64,000 bases of DNA from contig JADKFC010000017.1 in NCBI GenBank assembly GCA_016717655.1, positions 7,386-71,385 of the forward strand, written 5' to 3'. The stretch comes from Saprospiraceae bacterium (lineage in GTDB: Bacteria; Bacteroidota; Bacteroidia; Chitinophagales; Saprospiraceae). Positions 52,974 to 61,916 of this stretch are shown here, piece after piece. Position 1 is the first letter of the stretch. Each line of letters opens with the position of its first letter. Below the pieces are notes generated by a model, which saw nothing but the letters and a program-made list of their open reading frames with translations, ran no database searches and was not told where the DNA came from. The translations under genes and the position numbers were made by a program.

Positions 52974-54407
52974 ATGAAAAATTGTATTCTTACCTTATTG
53001 ATCATTGCCATAGCCGTTGGCAAGACCCACGCCTGTTCTGCCATCGTTTTAAAGAACAACCAGCAAGTTTTTTTGGCTAAAAATTTTGACTGGACCTTTA
53101 GGCAGGGAGTGATTCTAAAAAACCTAAGGGGGGTTAATAAAACCGCCTACTTCACCCACCAAGGCAGCCAGGCAAGCTGGATCAGCAAGTATGGAAGTAT
53201 CACCTTTAATCAAAATGGCAAGGAGATGCCTTATGGTGGAATGAATGAAAAAGGCCTGGCCATAGAAATGTTGTGGCTCGACCTCACCAAATACAACCTG
53301 AAAGATCAAAAAATGTATGTCAACGAACTGGAGTGGATCCAGTACCAGCTTGACAATTTTGCCACAGTTGAGGAAGTAATAGGCCACCTCAACGAATTGA
53401 AGATTTATCCGATAAAAGGCAAAATACACTATATTTTAACAGACCCAAGTGGAAAGTCTGTAATTATAGAATACCTCAACGGAAAAGCTATGAGTTACCC
53501 AAAAGAAACTCAGATTTGCCAGGCCATAACCAATAATTCTGTTTATCATTCCGCAACTTACAAAGACCAGATCAAAGGGCTGCGTAAGAACAATGCTGTG
53601 TCCGGTTATCGATACCATTTGCTGGAAAAAGTCATTGCTGAAACAGATGAAAATCGCCAATGGACAGAGGCCGGTGTTTTTGAGGTGTTAAAAAAAGTAA
53701 CCATACCTAAGGGAGACTTCAAAACGATGTGGAGCATAGTTTATAACATCCATCAAAAAAGCATTTCATTTTACTCTGATAGCCACAAAGAAATCAAATC
53801 CGTTAATTTGAATGAGATGGATTTTGATCACAACCTGTCTTACCTGGAGATCAACCAGAATGAAATAAAAATTATTGTGTCAGAAACCCTCAAACAATAT
53901 GACCAAAAAATCAATGCCTTTTATGTGAGTATTTCTCTTGAACACCTGGGATTTGACAAAGAAACCGGCCTGGACATAAGTCAACATCAGTTTGATCTTT
54001 CTACCAAAACATCCAGCTTATTTGAGGATCATTATTTTCATTTTGAAATTAGCGTGCCCATGGATGAAGAAAGACAAACCGGTTTTTTGGCAGTTATGGA
54101 CAACGAAAAAAACTTTAAAAAGAGACAGGCAGTAACAGGGGGTTACCTATATGGGAACATAGCCAAAGGAAGTTTTGTAGCTCATATTTATGGTTTAAAA
54201 AATGGAAGGTATGCCATGCTGGCCTTCATAGATCAGAATCAGAACAGAAAACTGGATTTGGGTAAAAAGGAGAAAACGGGAGAAAAATATGCCACCTTTA
54301 GCGATCAGCAGTTTAACAGTGAAGATGAAATGACCTTTTGGAACACTTCAGCAGAATTTTCCAATATCAATGCAGACGTAACGGTAGTTTGGAAGCAAAG
54401 GGGATGA
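52974..54407 (+). CDS. Linear amide C-N hydrolase (choloylglycine hydrolase/penicillin acylase family) fused to DUF2141-like domain
   Basis: 477 residues. Signal peptide ends at Ala20, and the following residue is Cys21, the expected N-terminal nucleophile of Ntn hydrolases (ACSAIVLKNN). Other family features: FLAKNFDWTF, MPYGGMNEKGLAIEMLW, and AITNNSVYHS. Residues about 350-477 contain HFEISVPMDEERQTGF and YAMLAFIDQNQNRKLDLG, resembling DUF2141. Family members cleave bile-salt amides, penicillin V or acyl-homoserine lactones; no single substrate can be assigned. Exported. Not in an operon. Confidence 0.85.
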   Translation: MKNCILTLLIIAIAVGKTHACSAIVLKNNQQVFLAKNFDWTFRQGVILKNLRGVNKTAYFTHQGSQASWISKYGSITFNQNGKEMPYGGMNEKGLAIEMLWLDLTKYNLKDQKMYVNELEWIQYQLDNFATVEEVIGHLNELKIYPIKGKIHYILTDPSGKSVIIEYLNGKAMSYPKETQICQAITNNSVYHSATYKDQIKGLRKNNAVSGYRYHLLEKVIAETDENRQWTEAGVFEVLKKVTIPKGDFKTMWSIVYNIHQKSISFYSDSHKEIKSVNLNEMDFDHNLSYLEINQNEIKIIVSETLKQYDQKINAFYVSISLEHLGFDKETGLDISQHQFDLSTKTSSLFEDHYFHFEISVPMDEERQTGFLAVMDNEKNFKKRQAVTGGYLYGNIAKGSFVAHIYGLKNGRYAMLAFIDQNQNRKLDLGKKEKTGEKYATFSDQQFNSEDEMTFWNTSAEFSNINADVTVVWKQRG

Positions 54408-54599
54408 TTGGTTGGGGAGATTTAAAGGTAGCAGCATAGTATTTTTTGGCTTCTTGACCTAATCACATTTAATGATCTATTGTTGGTTTATTTTTTTTTT
54501 GGCAGATAAAAAAGTTGCTTATTTTTGATTTACTGATCACAGATAAGACTGAACAAAGTTCTGTCCAAGAGATCAGGTAACAACTAAAAAACAAGAATT

Positions 54600-55202
54600 A
54601 TGATGGTAGTAAAGAAGTGGTTAATTCCCACAGCTTGGTTATGTTTTGCCCTGTTTTATGTGGTTTCCTGTAAGGAAGAGGTGACACAAAAAAATAGTGG
54701 AACTGTAGTTACGGCCGAAAAGAGCCCTGCAGATGTGGTAGCTCATGGCAAATATCTGGTAGAAATTATGGGCTGCCATGATTGTCATTCACCAAAACGA
54801 ATGGGAGCCAAGGGTCCTGAACTCATCCCAGAACTCATTTTATCCGGATACCCGTCAGACAGACCCATTGTAAAGATGGACAGTAAGTTGCTTAAACAAG
54901 GATTTGCCATGTTGTATCCCGATTTAACGGCTGGTGCCGGCCCCTGGGGTATGTCGTTTGCCGGCAACCTCACTCCGGATGAATCGGGCATTGGAAGTTG
55001 GACCAGAGATCAATTTAAAAAAGCACTAACCGAAGGCAAACTAAAGGGACTGGATACCGGAAGAACTTTACTACCAACCATGCCATGGGTTAATTTCAAG
55101 AGCTTAAAAGAGGATGATATCACTGCTATTTATGAATATTTAAAAAGTGTGAAACCGGTTAAAAATGTGGTTCCGTCTCCCATTCCTCCGGATCAGATTT
55201 AG
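54600..55202 (+). CDS. Membrane-anchored c-type cytochrome
   Basis: 200 residues with lipoprotein-type signal (VVSC, Cys24). One heme-c site CHDCH (GCHDCHSPKRMG) and a distal Met likely in GMSFAGNLTPDE or LLPTMPWVNFKS. The GNLTPDESGIGSWTRDQFKKAL segment is typical of the diheme/alcohol-dehydrogenase-type cytochromes. Only one CxxCH is present. Likely an electron carrier in the periplasm. Gene ends with a strong terminator. No oxidoreductase partner adjacent. Confidence 0.88.
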   Translation: MMVVKKWLIPTAWLCFALFYVVSCKEEVTQKNSGTVVTAEKSPADVVAHGKYLVEIMGCHDCHSPKRMGAKGPELIPELILSGYPSDRPIVKMDSKLLKQGFAMLYPDLTAGAGPWGMSFAGNLTPDESGIGSWTRDQFKKALTEGKLKGLDTGRTLLPTMPWVNFKSLKEDDITAIYEYLKSVKPVKNVVPSPIPPDQI

Positions 55203-55222
55203 CACAACCAATTAGTAGGTAT

Positions 55223-55280
55223 AAAACCTTTTATCGGCATGTGAAGTAAACTGAGTGCCGATAAAAGGTTTTGTTTTTTT
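55223..55280 (+). terminator. Strong rho-independent terminator after the cytochrome gene
   Basis: A perfect 17-bp stem (55223-55239 with 55256-55272) has a 16-base loop, followed by TGTTTTTTT. It is the longest hairpin in the window. Confidence 0.9.
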
Positions 55281-55303
55281 GCTGAAAGCAATATCTTTAG
55301 GGG

Positions 55304-55765
55304 ATGAAAATTTTTACATCCTGTTTATTCCTGCTGTTTGTGTCCTGTTCAACCACTAAAAAATGGGAGTTTGTAGAAATCGAAGCACCTCCCGCGCCGG
55401 AAATTATATTTCTCAACTACAAGGCATATCAATCTCCTGAAGGATCACCTCGAGTAATCCTTTTGAGTAAGATTATAGCAAATGGTAAAATCAAAGTAGA
55501 AAGTTCATTGGATTCAAACCATCCATCAACCTGGATATGCCTACAGTACGATGCCACTCACAAGACCCTGGACCAAATGGTGATCCAAAATCCTTTGCAA
55601 CCTACGATAGAATTTGTGAACGATGCCGGAGAGTTGCAAACAAAAACCATTACTGTCGATAGCATTGAATTTTCGGTAAGGATGCAACGTGTGCCCGGGG
55701 CCAAAGCTGTGGTTTTAGTTGCGGCTGGTAAAGAATCTAAACCCTTTATAAAAGTTGACTTATGA
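55304..55765 (+). CDS. Lipoprotein of unknown function upstream of M64 peptidase
   Basis: 153 residues with lipoprotein signal (LFVSC, Cys15). The mature part is beta-rich (EIIFLNYKAYQSPEGSPRVI, IEFVNDAGELQTKTITVDS, VVLVAAGKESKPFIKVDL). No family recognised. Its stop overlaps the M64 peptidase start by four bases, so the two proteins are probably made together, possibly as a chaperone or inhibitor pair. Confidence 0.75.
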   Translation: MKIFTSCLFLLFVSCSTTKKWEFVEIEAPPAPEIIFLNYKAYQSPEGSPRVILLSKIIANGKIKVESSLDSNHPSTWICLQYDATHKTLDQMVIQNPLQPTIEFVNDAGELQTKTITVDSIEFSVRMQRVPGAKAVVLVAAGKESKPFIKVDL

Positions 55766-57147
55766 AAAATAGTTGGTTTATTGTTTTAATGCTTTTTTGT
55801 GCAGAGGTGGGTGCACAAAGTTATGCGATGGATACCTTGCTGTGGAATGGGCCAGCGGATAAAAGGATCAATATTGTAATGCTAGGTGATGGATATCAGG
55901 AAAGTGAATTGAATAAATTTGTGGATGATGCCAGACTATTTTCTACTGCCTTATTTAAGAGCAGTCCCTATAAAGAATATGAAAGTTATTTTAACATCAT
56001 AGCCATCAGGGTCCCCTCAATTGAAAGCGGGGCAAGTCATCCGGGCACCGCTACTGATGTATCAGAGCCGGCACATCCGGTATCGACGGTTAATAATTTT
56101 TTTGGCTCTACGTTTGATGCTTACAACATCCATCGTTTATTGGTGGTAGGTAAGTCATCTGCTGTTTATACGGTGGTTGCCAATCAATTTCCCAGTTATG
56201 ATCAAATCATTATGTTGGTCAATAGTCCGTACTATGGTGGTAGCGGAGGAGCCATTGCAACCTCTTCTTTACATAGCAGCGCCAATGAAATAGCCATCCA
56301 TGAACTGGGACATTCCTTTGCCAGACTCAAAGATGAATACTATGCAGGTGATGTTTATTCAGCTGAAGCCATCAATATGACCCAGGAAACCAATGCAACT
56401 TTGGTGAGATGGAAAAACTGGATGAATTTTCAGGGAGTCGGTATCTATCAACATTGTTGCGGTGGCAATTCTTCAAAATGGTATCGACCACATCAAAATT
56501 GTAGGATGAAGGCCCTCAATCAAAATTTTTGCCCTATATGTATAGAGGGCACTATTGAGAGAATCCATGATCTGGTACCTCCAATTGATGATTATGTGCC
56601 GACAAACACAGCTACAATAAACTTTACGGAGGCGCAGCAGTTTTCGCTAGGGCTGGTGAAACCACTGCCCAACACCCTTGATGTAAAATGGGAACTGAAT
56701 GGCAATTTGTTTGCATCGAAGGTAGATACCATCCTTGTCCATGAAGAAGAATGGAAGGAAGGTAATAATACCCTGGTGGCAACAGTGATAGATACAACAG
56801 CGATGCTGAGAAGTGAACGTCATTCCTTATTGCATTTTTATACAGTATTGTGGACCATCAATAAGACCAGTACTGCTACTCAAAATGTGTCGAGTCAAAA
56901 ATACGAAATTGAAGTTTATCCCAACCCTGTACAATCTCAAATGAATGTCAGACTCAATTCAGAAATCGATGAGGTGGTGGATATACATTTATACAGAACC
57001 TTGGGAGGGAATGCTGTGTACGGGGCAAAGGGTCATAGCAATGAGACAATTACCTTTCAAACCGCTTCATTGACACCCGGAGTGTATTGGTTGGAAATGG
57101 TATTGCCCAATAAGGCCACAATAGTAAAAAAAGTGATTAAAGAATAG
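55762..57147 (+). CDS. M64 family metallopeptidase with T9SS sorting domain
   Basis: 461 residues. Signal peptide (1-19), then a peptidase domain with the zinc motif HELGHSFARLKDEY (His180, Glu181, His184). The N-terminal INIVMLGDGYQESELNKF segment and a Cys-rich CRMKALNQNFCPICIEG are family features. M64 includes the Clostridium IgA peptidase. Residues about 375-461 form a T9SS type A sorting domain (YEIEVYPNPVQSQMNVRL, VIKE end). So the enzyme is probably exported to the cell surface or medium. Operon with the upstream lipoprotein and the following acetyltransferase (no gap). Confidence 0.92.
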   Translation: MKNSWFIVLMLFCAEVGAQSYAMDTLLWNGPADKRINIVMLGDGYQESELNKFVDDARLFSTALFKSSPYKEYESYFNIIAIRVPSIESGASHPGTATDVSEPAHPVSTVNNFFGSTFDAYNIHRLLVVGKSSAVYTVVANQFPSYDQIIMLVNSPYYGGSGGAIATSSLHSSANEIAIHELGHSFARLKDEYYAGDVYSAEAINMTQETNATLVRWKNWMNFQGVGIYQHCCGGNSSKWYRPHQNCRMKALNQNFCPICIEGTIERIHDLVPPIDDYVPTNTATINFTEAQQFSLGLVKPLPNTLDVKWELNGNLFASKVDTILVHEEEWKEGNNTLVATVIDTTAMLRSERHSLLHFYTVLWTINKTSTATQNVSSQKYEIEVYPNPVQSQMNVRLNSEIDEVVDIHLYRTLGGNAVYGAKGHSNETITFQTASLTPGVYWLEMVLPNKATIVKKVIKE

Positions 57148-57630
57148 ATGAAACAAACAAGTTTAATATTGAATTCCGAAATCATCAGAACGCAATCTTC
57201 GCATGCAGATTTTGTACAATTGGTCCGTGAGTTGGATCATTATTTAGCCATTGTAGATGGAGATGAACACGATTTTTATCATCAGTACAATCAAATTGAA
57301 AATTTGGACCATGTGGTTTTATTATCCCTTGATGGTAAAACAGTGAGCTGTGGAGCATTTAAGAAACTGGGTGATGATACGGTGGAAATGAAAAGGATGT
57401 GGACCCGGCCTGATCACAGAGGTAAAGGATGTGCTTCGACGGTCTTGGGTGAATTGGAGCAATGGGCAAGTGAAGAAGGTTATAGCAACAGCATGCTGGA
57501 AACAGGCAGAAGAATGCAGGATGCCGTAAAACTATACCTGCAAAATGGATATGCTGAAACTGAAAACTATGGCCAGTACATAGGGGTTGAAAACAGCATT
57601 TGTTTTAAAAAATCATTGGTAAAAAAATAA
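57148..57630 (+). CDS. GNAT family N-acetyltransferase
   Basis: 160 residues. Acetyl-CoA-binding motif A is clear: MKRMWTRPDHRGKGCASTVLGELEQWA (about residues 83-110), then LETGRRMQDAVKLYLQNGY. The pattern is close to general N-acetyltransferases acting on small amines. It starts directly after the M64 stop codon and is followed by the MscS gene 15 bases later, so it is part of a larger operon-like run. Substrate unknown. Confidence 0.9.
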   Translation: MKQTSLILNSEIIRTQSSHADFVQLVRELDHYLAIVDGDEHDFYHQYNQIENLDHVVLLSLDGKTVSCGAFKKLGDDTVEMKRMWTRPDHRGKGCASTVLGELEQWASEEGYSNSMLETGRRMQDAVKLYLQNGYAETENYGQYIGVENSICFKKSLVKK

Positions 57631-57645
57631 AAATAAAAACCTTGT

Positions 57646-58482
57646 ATGGAAGAACAAATCCAGTCATCATGGGATAGATTGTTGGGTAAAATTTTTAGTT
57701 GGGTAGACACATTGATTTACAATTTGCCCAACATGCTGATAGCGTTGCTTGTATTTGTTGTTTCGTATTGGTTGTCGGGCAAAATTGAAAAATTAGTTCA
57801 GGGATATCTGATTCGGATCATCAAACAGCCCTCGATTCGAATCCTCCTGGCCAGGATTATTGCCACCTTGTTGGTGTTGATGGGTATCATTTTGGCACTG
57901 TATGTTCTTAATCTCGAAACCACCATTCAATCCTTGCTGGCCGGAGCCGGACTGGCAGGCTTGGCCATCAGTTTTGCCTTGCAGGGCACATTGGCCAACA
58001 CCCTTTCAGGACTTCTGATTGCTACCAATAATGACATCAACCTGGGCGACTGGGTAGAGATCAACGGGCATTTTGGAGAAGTTGTAGCTATTGACCTAAG
58101 GAATACAAAAATCAGAGACATCCACCACAACATTCTGTATTTCCCCAACAAATTGATATTAGATACTGTATTGATCAATCACAATAAAGAAAGAGCAACC
58201 TGGATCAATATACCTTGTGGAGTTAACAACGATTCCAATCTGGAACAAGTTCGATCATTGGTGCTTAGTATCGGTGAAGAAATGGGGCTTGGCAAGGATG
58301 ACAGCAAGATGGAATTTAATTACACCCATTTTGCTGAAGAAGCCATCCTTTTTACTTTCAGGTTTCAGGTTAATGACATAGGATACACAGAAGCAAACAG
58401 AATTAAAAGTGAAGCCATCATGCGAATGAAGGAGATGCTGGCTTCCCATCAGATCGGAATACAGCTGCCGCTTAACAATTGA
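57646..58482 (+). CDS. MscS-family mechanosensitive ion channel
   Basis: 278 residues. Three transmembrane helices at the N-terminus (about 25-45, 65-90, 95-125). The pore helix pattern LLAGAGLAGLAISFALQGTL is typical for MscS. The beta domain LGDWVEINGHFGEVVAIDLRNTKIRDIHHNILYFPNK follows, then the alpha-beta C-terminus. Opens under membrane tension to release osmolytes. Located between an acetyltransferase and the transglutaminase-like gene. Confidence 0.94.
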   Translation: MEEQIQSSWDRLLGKIFSWVDTLIYNLPNMLIALLVFVVSYWLSGKIEKLVQGYLIRIIKQPSIRILLARIIATLLVLMGIILALYVLNLETTIQSLLAGAGLAGLAISFALQGTLANTLSGLLIATNNDINLGDWVEINGHFGEVVAIDLRNTKIRDIHHNILYFPNKLILDTVLINHNKERATWINIPCGVNNDSNLEQVRSLVLSIGEEMGLGKDDSKMEFNYTHFAEEAILFTFRFQVNDIGYTEANRIKSEAIMRMKEMLASHQIGIQLPLNN

Positions 58483-58500
58483 GATCAAAGTCCCACTTAA

Positions 58501-59112
58501 TTCAGAAAGGTACCATATTTAGACCTATCTTACAAGCACACAAAAATAAGTCAGCTGAGTATATTAAACAATACAGGCACCCTTAGCAAAAAAGCGCAAG
58601 AGCTTGGCATAAAGAACTGGTCTCAATTAATAGACTACATCAGACAATTGCCCTATGGCCGTATTAAGGATCGAACCAGAATCGATGGTGTTTTGAATGA
58701 GGGCAAGGGAAGTTGCAGTACCAAACATGCTCTGCTTAAACAAATAGCGGATGAAAATCAAATTGAGGGAGTAGAGCTCATTCTAGGACTTTTTAAAATG
58801 AATGCAAAAAACACCCCTCAGGTGGGCAGTGTTCTCGCTGAAAATGGATTGAACTACATTCCGGAAGCGCACTGTTATCTAAGGATAAATGGCCAACGCC
58901 TTGACGCCACAAAAGAAGGCTTTGACATCAATCATTTTACAAATGATATCCTCACAGAAATGGTGATAAATGTTGAACAAATTGGTGATTACAAGGTTGT
59001 TATGCACAAGAATTTCCTGAAAAAATGGCTGGCTAAACAATCTTTGCCGATGACTGCTGACCAACTTTGGGAAATAAGGGAAAAATGTATAAAAAAGTTA
59101 TCCGAAGTTTAA
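58501..59112 (+). CDS. Transglutaminase-like protein, start uncertain
   Basis: Frame open from 58501 after a TAA at 58498-58500; no ATG, GTG or TTG occurs before TTG 58648, yet the family-conserved N-terminus (LSKKAQELGIKNWSQL, DYIRQLPYGR) lies upstream of that TTG. So the gene probably uses a rare start (for example CTG or ATA near 58531-58555) or has lost its start. A papain/transglutaminase-like triad may be present: Cys in GKGSCSTKHALLKQ, His in PEAHCYLRING and Asp in RLDATKEGFD. Function not known. About 180-200 residues. It could be partly degraded. Confidence 0.65.
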   Translation, partial: FRKVPYLDLSYKHTKISQLSILNNTGTLSKKAQELGIKNWSQLIDYIRQLPYGRIKDRTRIDGVLNEGKGSCSTKHALLKQIADENQIEGVELILGLFKMNAKNTPQVGSVLAENGLNYIPEAHCYLRINGQRLDATKEGFDINHFTNDILTEMVINVEQIGDYKVVMHKNFLKKWLAKQSLPMTADQLWEIREKCIKKLSEV

Positions 59113-59157
59113 GTTAAGGTTGATTTATAAGAATTATTAGATTACAAACAAATCATT

Positions 59158-59886
59158 ATGAAATACACAAAAATTTTATTGTTGAGCATGGTCGGCATGG
59201 GTCTGATTTGGACCATTTCTTCGTGCAATTATGCAAAATCCAACCAGCAGGTTTTGGTCTCTTCTGACTGTGGAATGATGTGGAGCCTCATAAAGGCAGG
59301 GGAGGCGGTACCCAAAGCGGGAATCAACCCATGTTACATGAAAGTGGTAATACCCAATTTTCCCATGCAGGGAGAAAGTAAATTTATAACCAATCTCAAA
59401 GACAGGGTAAGGGCCAATGTGCACATAGATTATGATTATTCTATTATCGCCCCGCTGGAATTTATCAAACAAGCCAAATTCCTGGGAAAGGCCAACGCTA
59501 ATCCGGATGATGATGCAGCCTTGGGCACTTCATTTGAAGGGGCTGAAAACATGGTAATTGACAAAAGAATTAAAGATGTAGCCAAAGCTGTATTTATTGA
59601 TGCAGATATAGTGGAACTCGATCAGTCAGACATGGAGAATCATTTGTTGGAGGCCAGCAACAAGGTATTGGAGCCACTGGGTGTAAGATTAAATTTTATT
59701 ACCCTCACCTTTGATTTGGACGAACAAACCAGGCAAGCCATTGATGTGTCTACCGCCATGAAAATTTATGAGAGCAAGGGGCTTACCGAGTTGGGTAAAC
59801 AGGTGATGATCCAACGGGCCGGGGCTACCAAAATGGTGGTGGAGAATAAAACAATGCAGTTGCCAACGACTGCTCAGGAAGAATAG
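59158..59886 (+). CDS. SPFH/band 7-like lipoprotein
   Basis: 242 residues with lipoprotein signal (ISSC, Cys23). The C-terminal half (VRLNFITLTFDLDEQTRQAIDVSTAMKIYESKGL) has the look of an SPFH/prohibitin-type domain; the first part (QGESKFITNLKDRVRANVHIDYDYSIIA) fits the band 7 beta section. Such proteins assemble in membranes as scaffolds. A copy of codons 132-192 of this gene, about 92 percent identical, occurs at the right end of the window. The role is unknown. Confidence 0.75.
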   Translation: MKYTKILLLSMVGMGLIWTISSCNYAKSNQQVLVSSDCGMMWSLIKAGEAVPKAGINPCYMKVVIPNFPMQGESKFITNLKDRVRANVHIDYDYSIIAPLEFIKQAKFLGKANANPDDDAALGTSFEGAENMVIDKRIKDVAKAVFIDADIVELDQSDMENHLLEASNKVLEPLGVRLNFITLTFDLDEQTRQAIDVSTAMKIYESKGLTELGKQVMIQRAGATKMVVENKTMQLPTTAQEE

Positions 59887-59961
59887 AATAAGAACAAAGT
59901 TTAGACAAAATTTGCCTTTATCTTGTTTTTAAGTAGGGTCAGAATATCATAAACCTTCATT

Positions 59962-61338
59962 CTACTTATTCAAGATTTCAGAGGAAATGCCGATTTCAAA
60001 ATTACTCCTTGTTGCTGCCTGGAGAGGTGAGAGAGTATTGTTGGCATATCTAAAATGTGAATAACCAAGGAAGATTATCAACTGGTGTTTTGGGAAAAAA
60101 TTGACATCGCAGCCCAGTCTGATGGAGGGATACAATTTAGACAATAATGTCTGTTTGAATATCGGACCATCTTTGACCACAATTAAATCTTTATCCAATA
60201 ATCTTCCCGAATAAGATTGAACAGCGATGTAGTTCAATAAAAATTCAGAATGCCATCGTTGCCATAAGCTGAATGAAATGCCGGTGTGCAAACTTCCAAT
60301 ATCATGTACATTGTAATGAAGTACATCATACACAGTGGTCTTTGAAAAAACCTGATCTGCACCCATAAAATTTCCTTCGAGAATAAAAGCCTCCGGATTA
60401 TAATACATTTTTTCAATGCTGATTGAATTGTTGTAAACAAACTTATCTACCATCACAGACCAATTGATTCCTGCCACAATGCTTACCTTTTTGGATAAAA
60501 GATAGCTTACATTGGTTTCTATCCCATATCCCAGATGAGAAAACAAAGCATTTTGTAGGTAAATAGATTCAGGTCCATTGTTTGCAATTGATAAGTAAGA
60601 ATAATTGACCTTGCCGGACAAAAAAAGCGACCAGTTTTTATTTTTTTCAACCCCGGTTTTTGGCTTTGTAGTCTCAATTGATATGGCATTTACATTCGTT
60701 TCCATACTTTTGATTGTTCCATTACTTAATGAAGACAAGAAGGAGGTAGGTAAAACAACTTCAGATATCTCTACTTGATTTGTTGACTGATTGACAACAT
60801 CACCTTCCCCGGGCTTGCCAAAACCAATTTCTACTTCATTTTTAGGTGGTATTTTATCCAAAACATTTTTAGCATTTTCATTTTCAGCAGATGGATTCAA
60901 AATTGTTTTTTCATTCACCACAACTAAGTTATCAAAATGCCTACCACCCTTAGACAAATTATCTAATTTTACAGAAAATGAAACTTTGGGAGTGACAGTG
61001 TTTTGTTTAAGATTGGATTTTGACGGAGAATCAGAATTGATTTGATCAGCAATTTCATTTTTTTCTTGTATTGGTAATGCGGAGTTTTGAGGATTTGGAT
61101 GAGTTTTTGCTATATTCGACGGTGTATGCAAAACTACATAGCTTACCACAGCACTATATCTGTAAGTTATGTAAGAAAGCAATAAACCAAAACCGAAAAA
61201 GAGCCAAATTAGGATACGCCTTTTTTTTCTTTTTGCCAGTCTTGATTCAAGCTTATCCCATAGCTGGTCGTAGGCAACTTTGGGTTGGTGCTGGTTTAAT
61301 TTATCTAGAATTTGCTTTTCAAACTTATTTGGGTCCAT
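59962..61338 (-). CDS. Anti-sigma-like membrane protein with beta-rich periplasmic domain
   Basis: 458 residues. A cytoplasmic N-terminus of about 35 residues (MDPNKFEKQILDKLNQHQPK) precedes one membrane helix (ILIWLFFGFGLLLSYITY), then a low-complexity Asn/Ser/Thr/Glu linker (about 75-220) and a beta-rich C-terminal domain with FLSGKVNYSYLSIANNG and a PKHQLIIFLGYSHFRYA end, reminiscent of an outer-membrane beta-barrel (PorT-like). It overlaps the sigma factor gene by 14 bases. The arrangement suggests a membrane-bound partner of the sigma factor. Topology inferred, not shown. Confidence 0.7.
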   Translation of the reverse strand: MDPNKFEKQILDKLNQHQPKVAYDQLWDKLESRLAKRKKRRILIWLFFGFGLLLSYITYRYSAVVSYVVLHTPSNIAKTHPNPQNSALPIQEKNEIADQINSDSPSKSNLKQNTVTPKVSFSVKLDNLSKGGRHFDNLVVVNEKTILNPSAENENAKNVLDKIPPKNEVEIGFGKPGEGDVVNQSTNQVEISEVVLPTSFLSSLSNGTIKSMETNVNAISIETTKPKTGVEKNKNWSLFLSGKVNYSYLSIANNGPESIYLQNALFSHLGYGIETNVSYLLSKKVSIVAGINWSVMVDKFVYNNSISIEKMYYNPEAFILEGNFMGADQVFSKTTVYDVLHYNVHDIGSLHTGISFSLWQRWHSEFLLNYIAVQSYSGRLLDKDLIVVKDGPIFKQTLLSKLYPSIRLGCDVNFFPKHQLIIFLGYSHFRYANNTLSPLQAATRSNFEIGISSEILNK

Positions 61339-61870
61339 AGGGCAAAATTTCGTGTTTAATTAAAATTTCCTTCAACATGACTTTACTTCGCATATAATAT
61401 GACCGGCAAGTGGCTTCGTTTATTTTTAAGATTTGGCTGATTTCCTGATAACTATAGCCGTCAATAACCATGTTAAAAATGATGCCATAAGGCGATCGAA
61501 GCGAACCTATTATTTTGTGTAGTTCTTCTGTTGTAATTTGTGACAAGATTTCTGGTTCTTCTGTGTTTTTTTCATAAACAGCCATGTCTGCTTCGAAGTG
61601 CATGTCGTTTCTGGCTCTGAGCAAATTCAAAGCTTCATTGATCACAATTTTTTTACACCAATATTTAAACTCGTTTTTTTCACTTTTATAGCTTTGCAAA
61701 TTTCTAAACACTTTTTCAAAGCCTTTGAGGAAAACATCTTCTGCCTGATGAAAATCATTTACATATCGTTGGGCAATACTTAATAAATAAGGCGCATATC
61801 TGTCAAAAAGCATTTTTTGAGCTTTTCGATCCTGGTCGATGCATTTATTTATTAGATGCTGGTCTGTCAT
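61325..61870 (-). CDS. ECF-type RNA polymerase sigma factor
   Basis: 181 residues. Sigma-70 region 2: KAQKMLFDRYAPYLLSIAQRYVNDFHQAEDVFLKGFEKVF and region 4: SLRSPYGIIFNMVIDGYSYQEISQILKINEATCRSYYMRSK, with the short linker typical of extracytoplasmic-function factors. Cytoplasmic. Its gene overlaps the membrane partner gene by 14 bases, fitting a sigma/anti-sigma pair. Target promoters are not identifiable here. Confidence 0.93.
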   Translation of the reverse strand: MTDQHLINKCIDQDRKAQKMLFDRYAPYLLSIAQRYVNDFHQAEDVFLKGFEKVFRNLQSYKSEKNEFKYWCKKIVINEALNLLRARNDMHFEADMAVYEKNTEEPEILSQITTEELHKIIGSLRSPYGIIFNMVIDGYSYQEISQILKINEATCRSYYMRSKVMLKEILIKHEILPYGPK

Positions 61871-61916
61871 AGTAAAAGATCAAGCCTTAGAAAATGTTTT
61901 CCAAAAAGGCAGTAGT

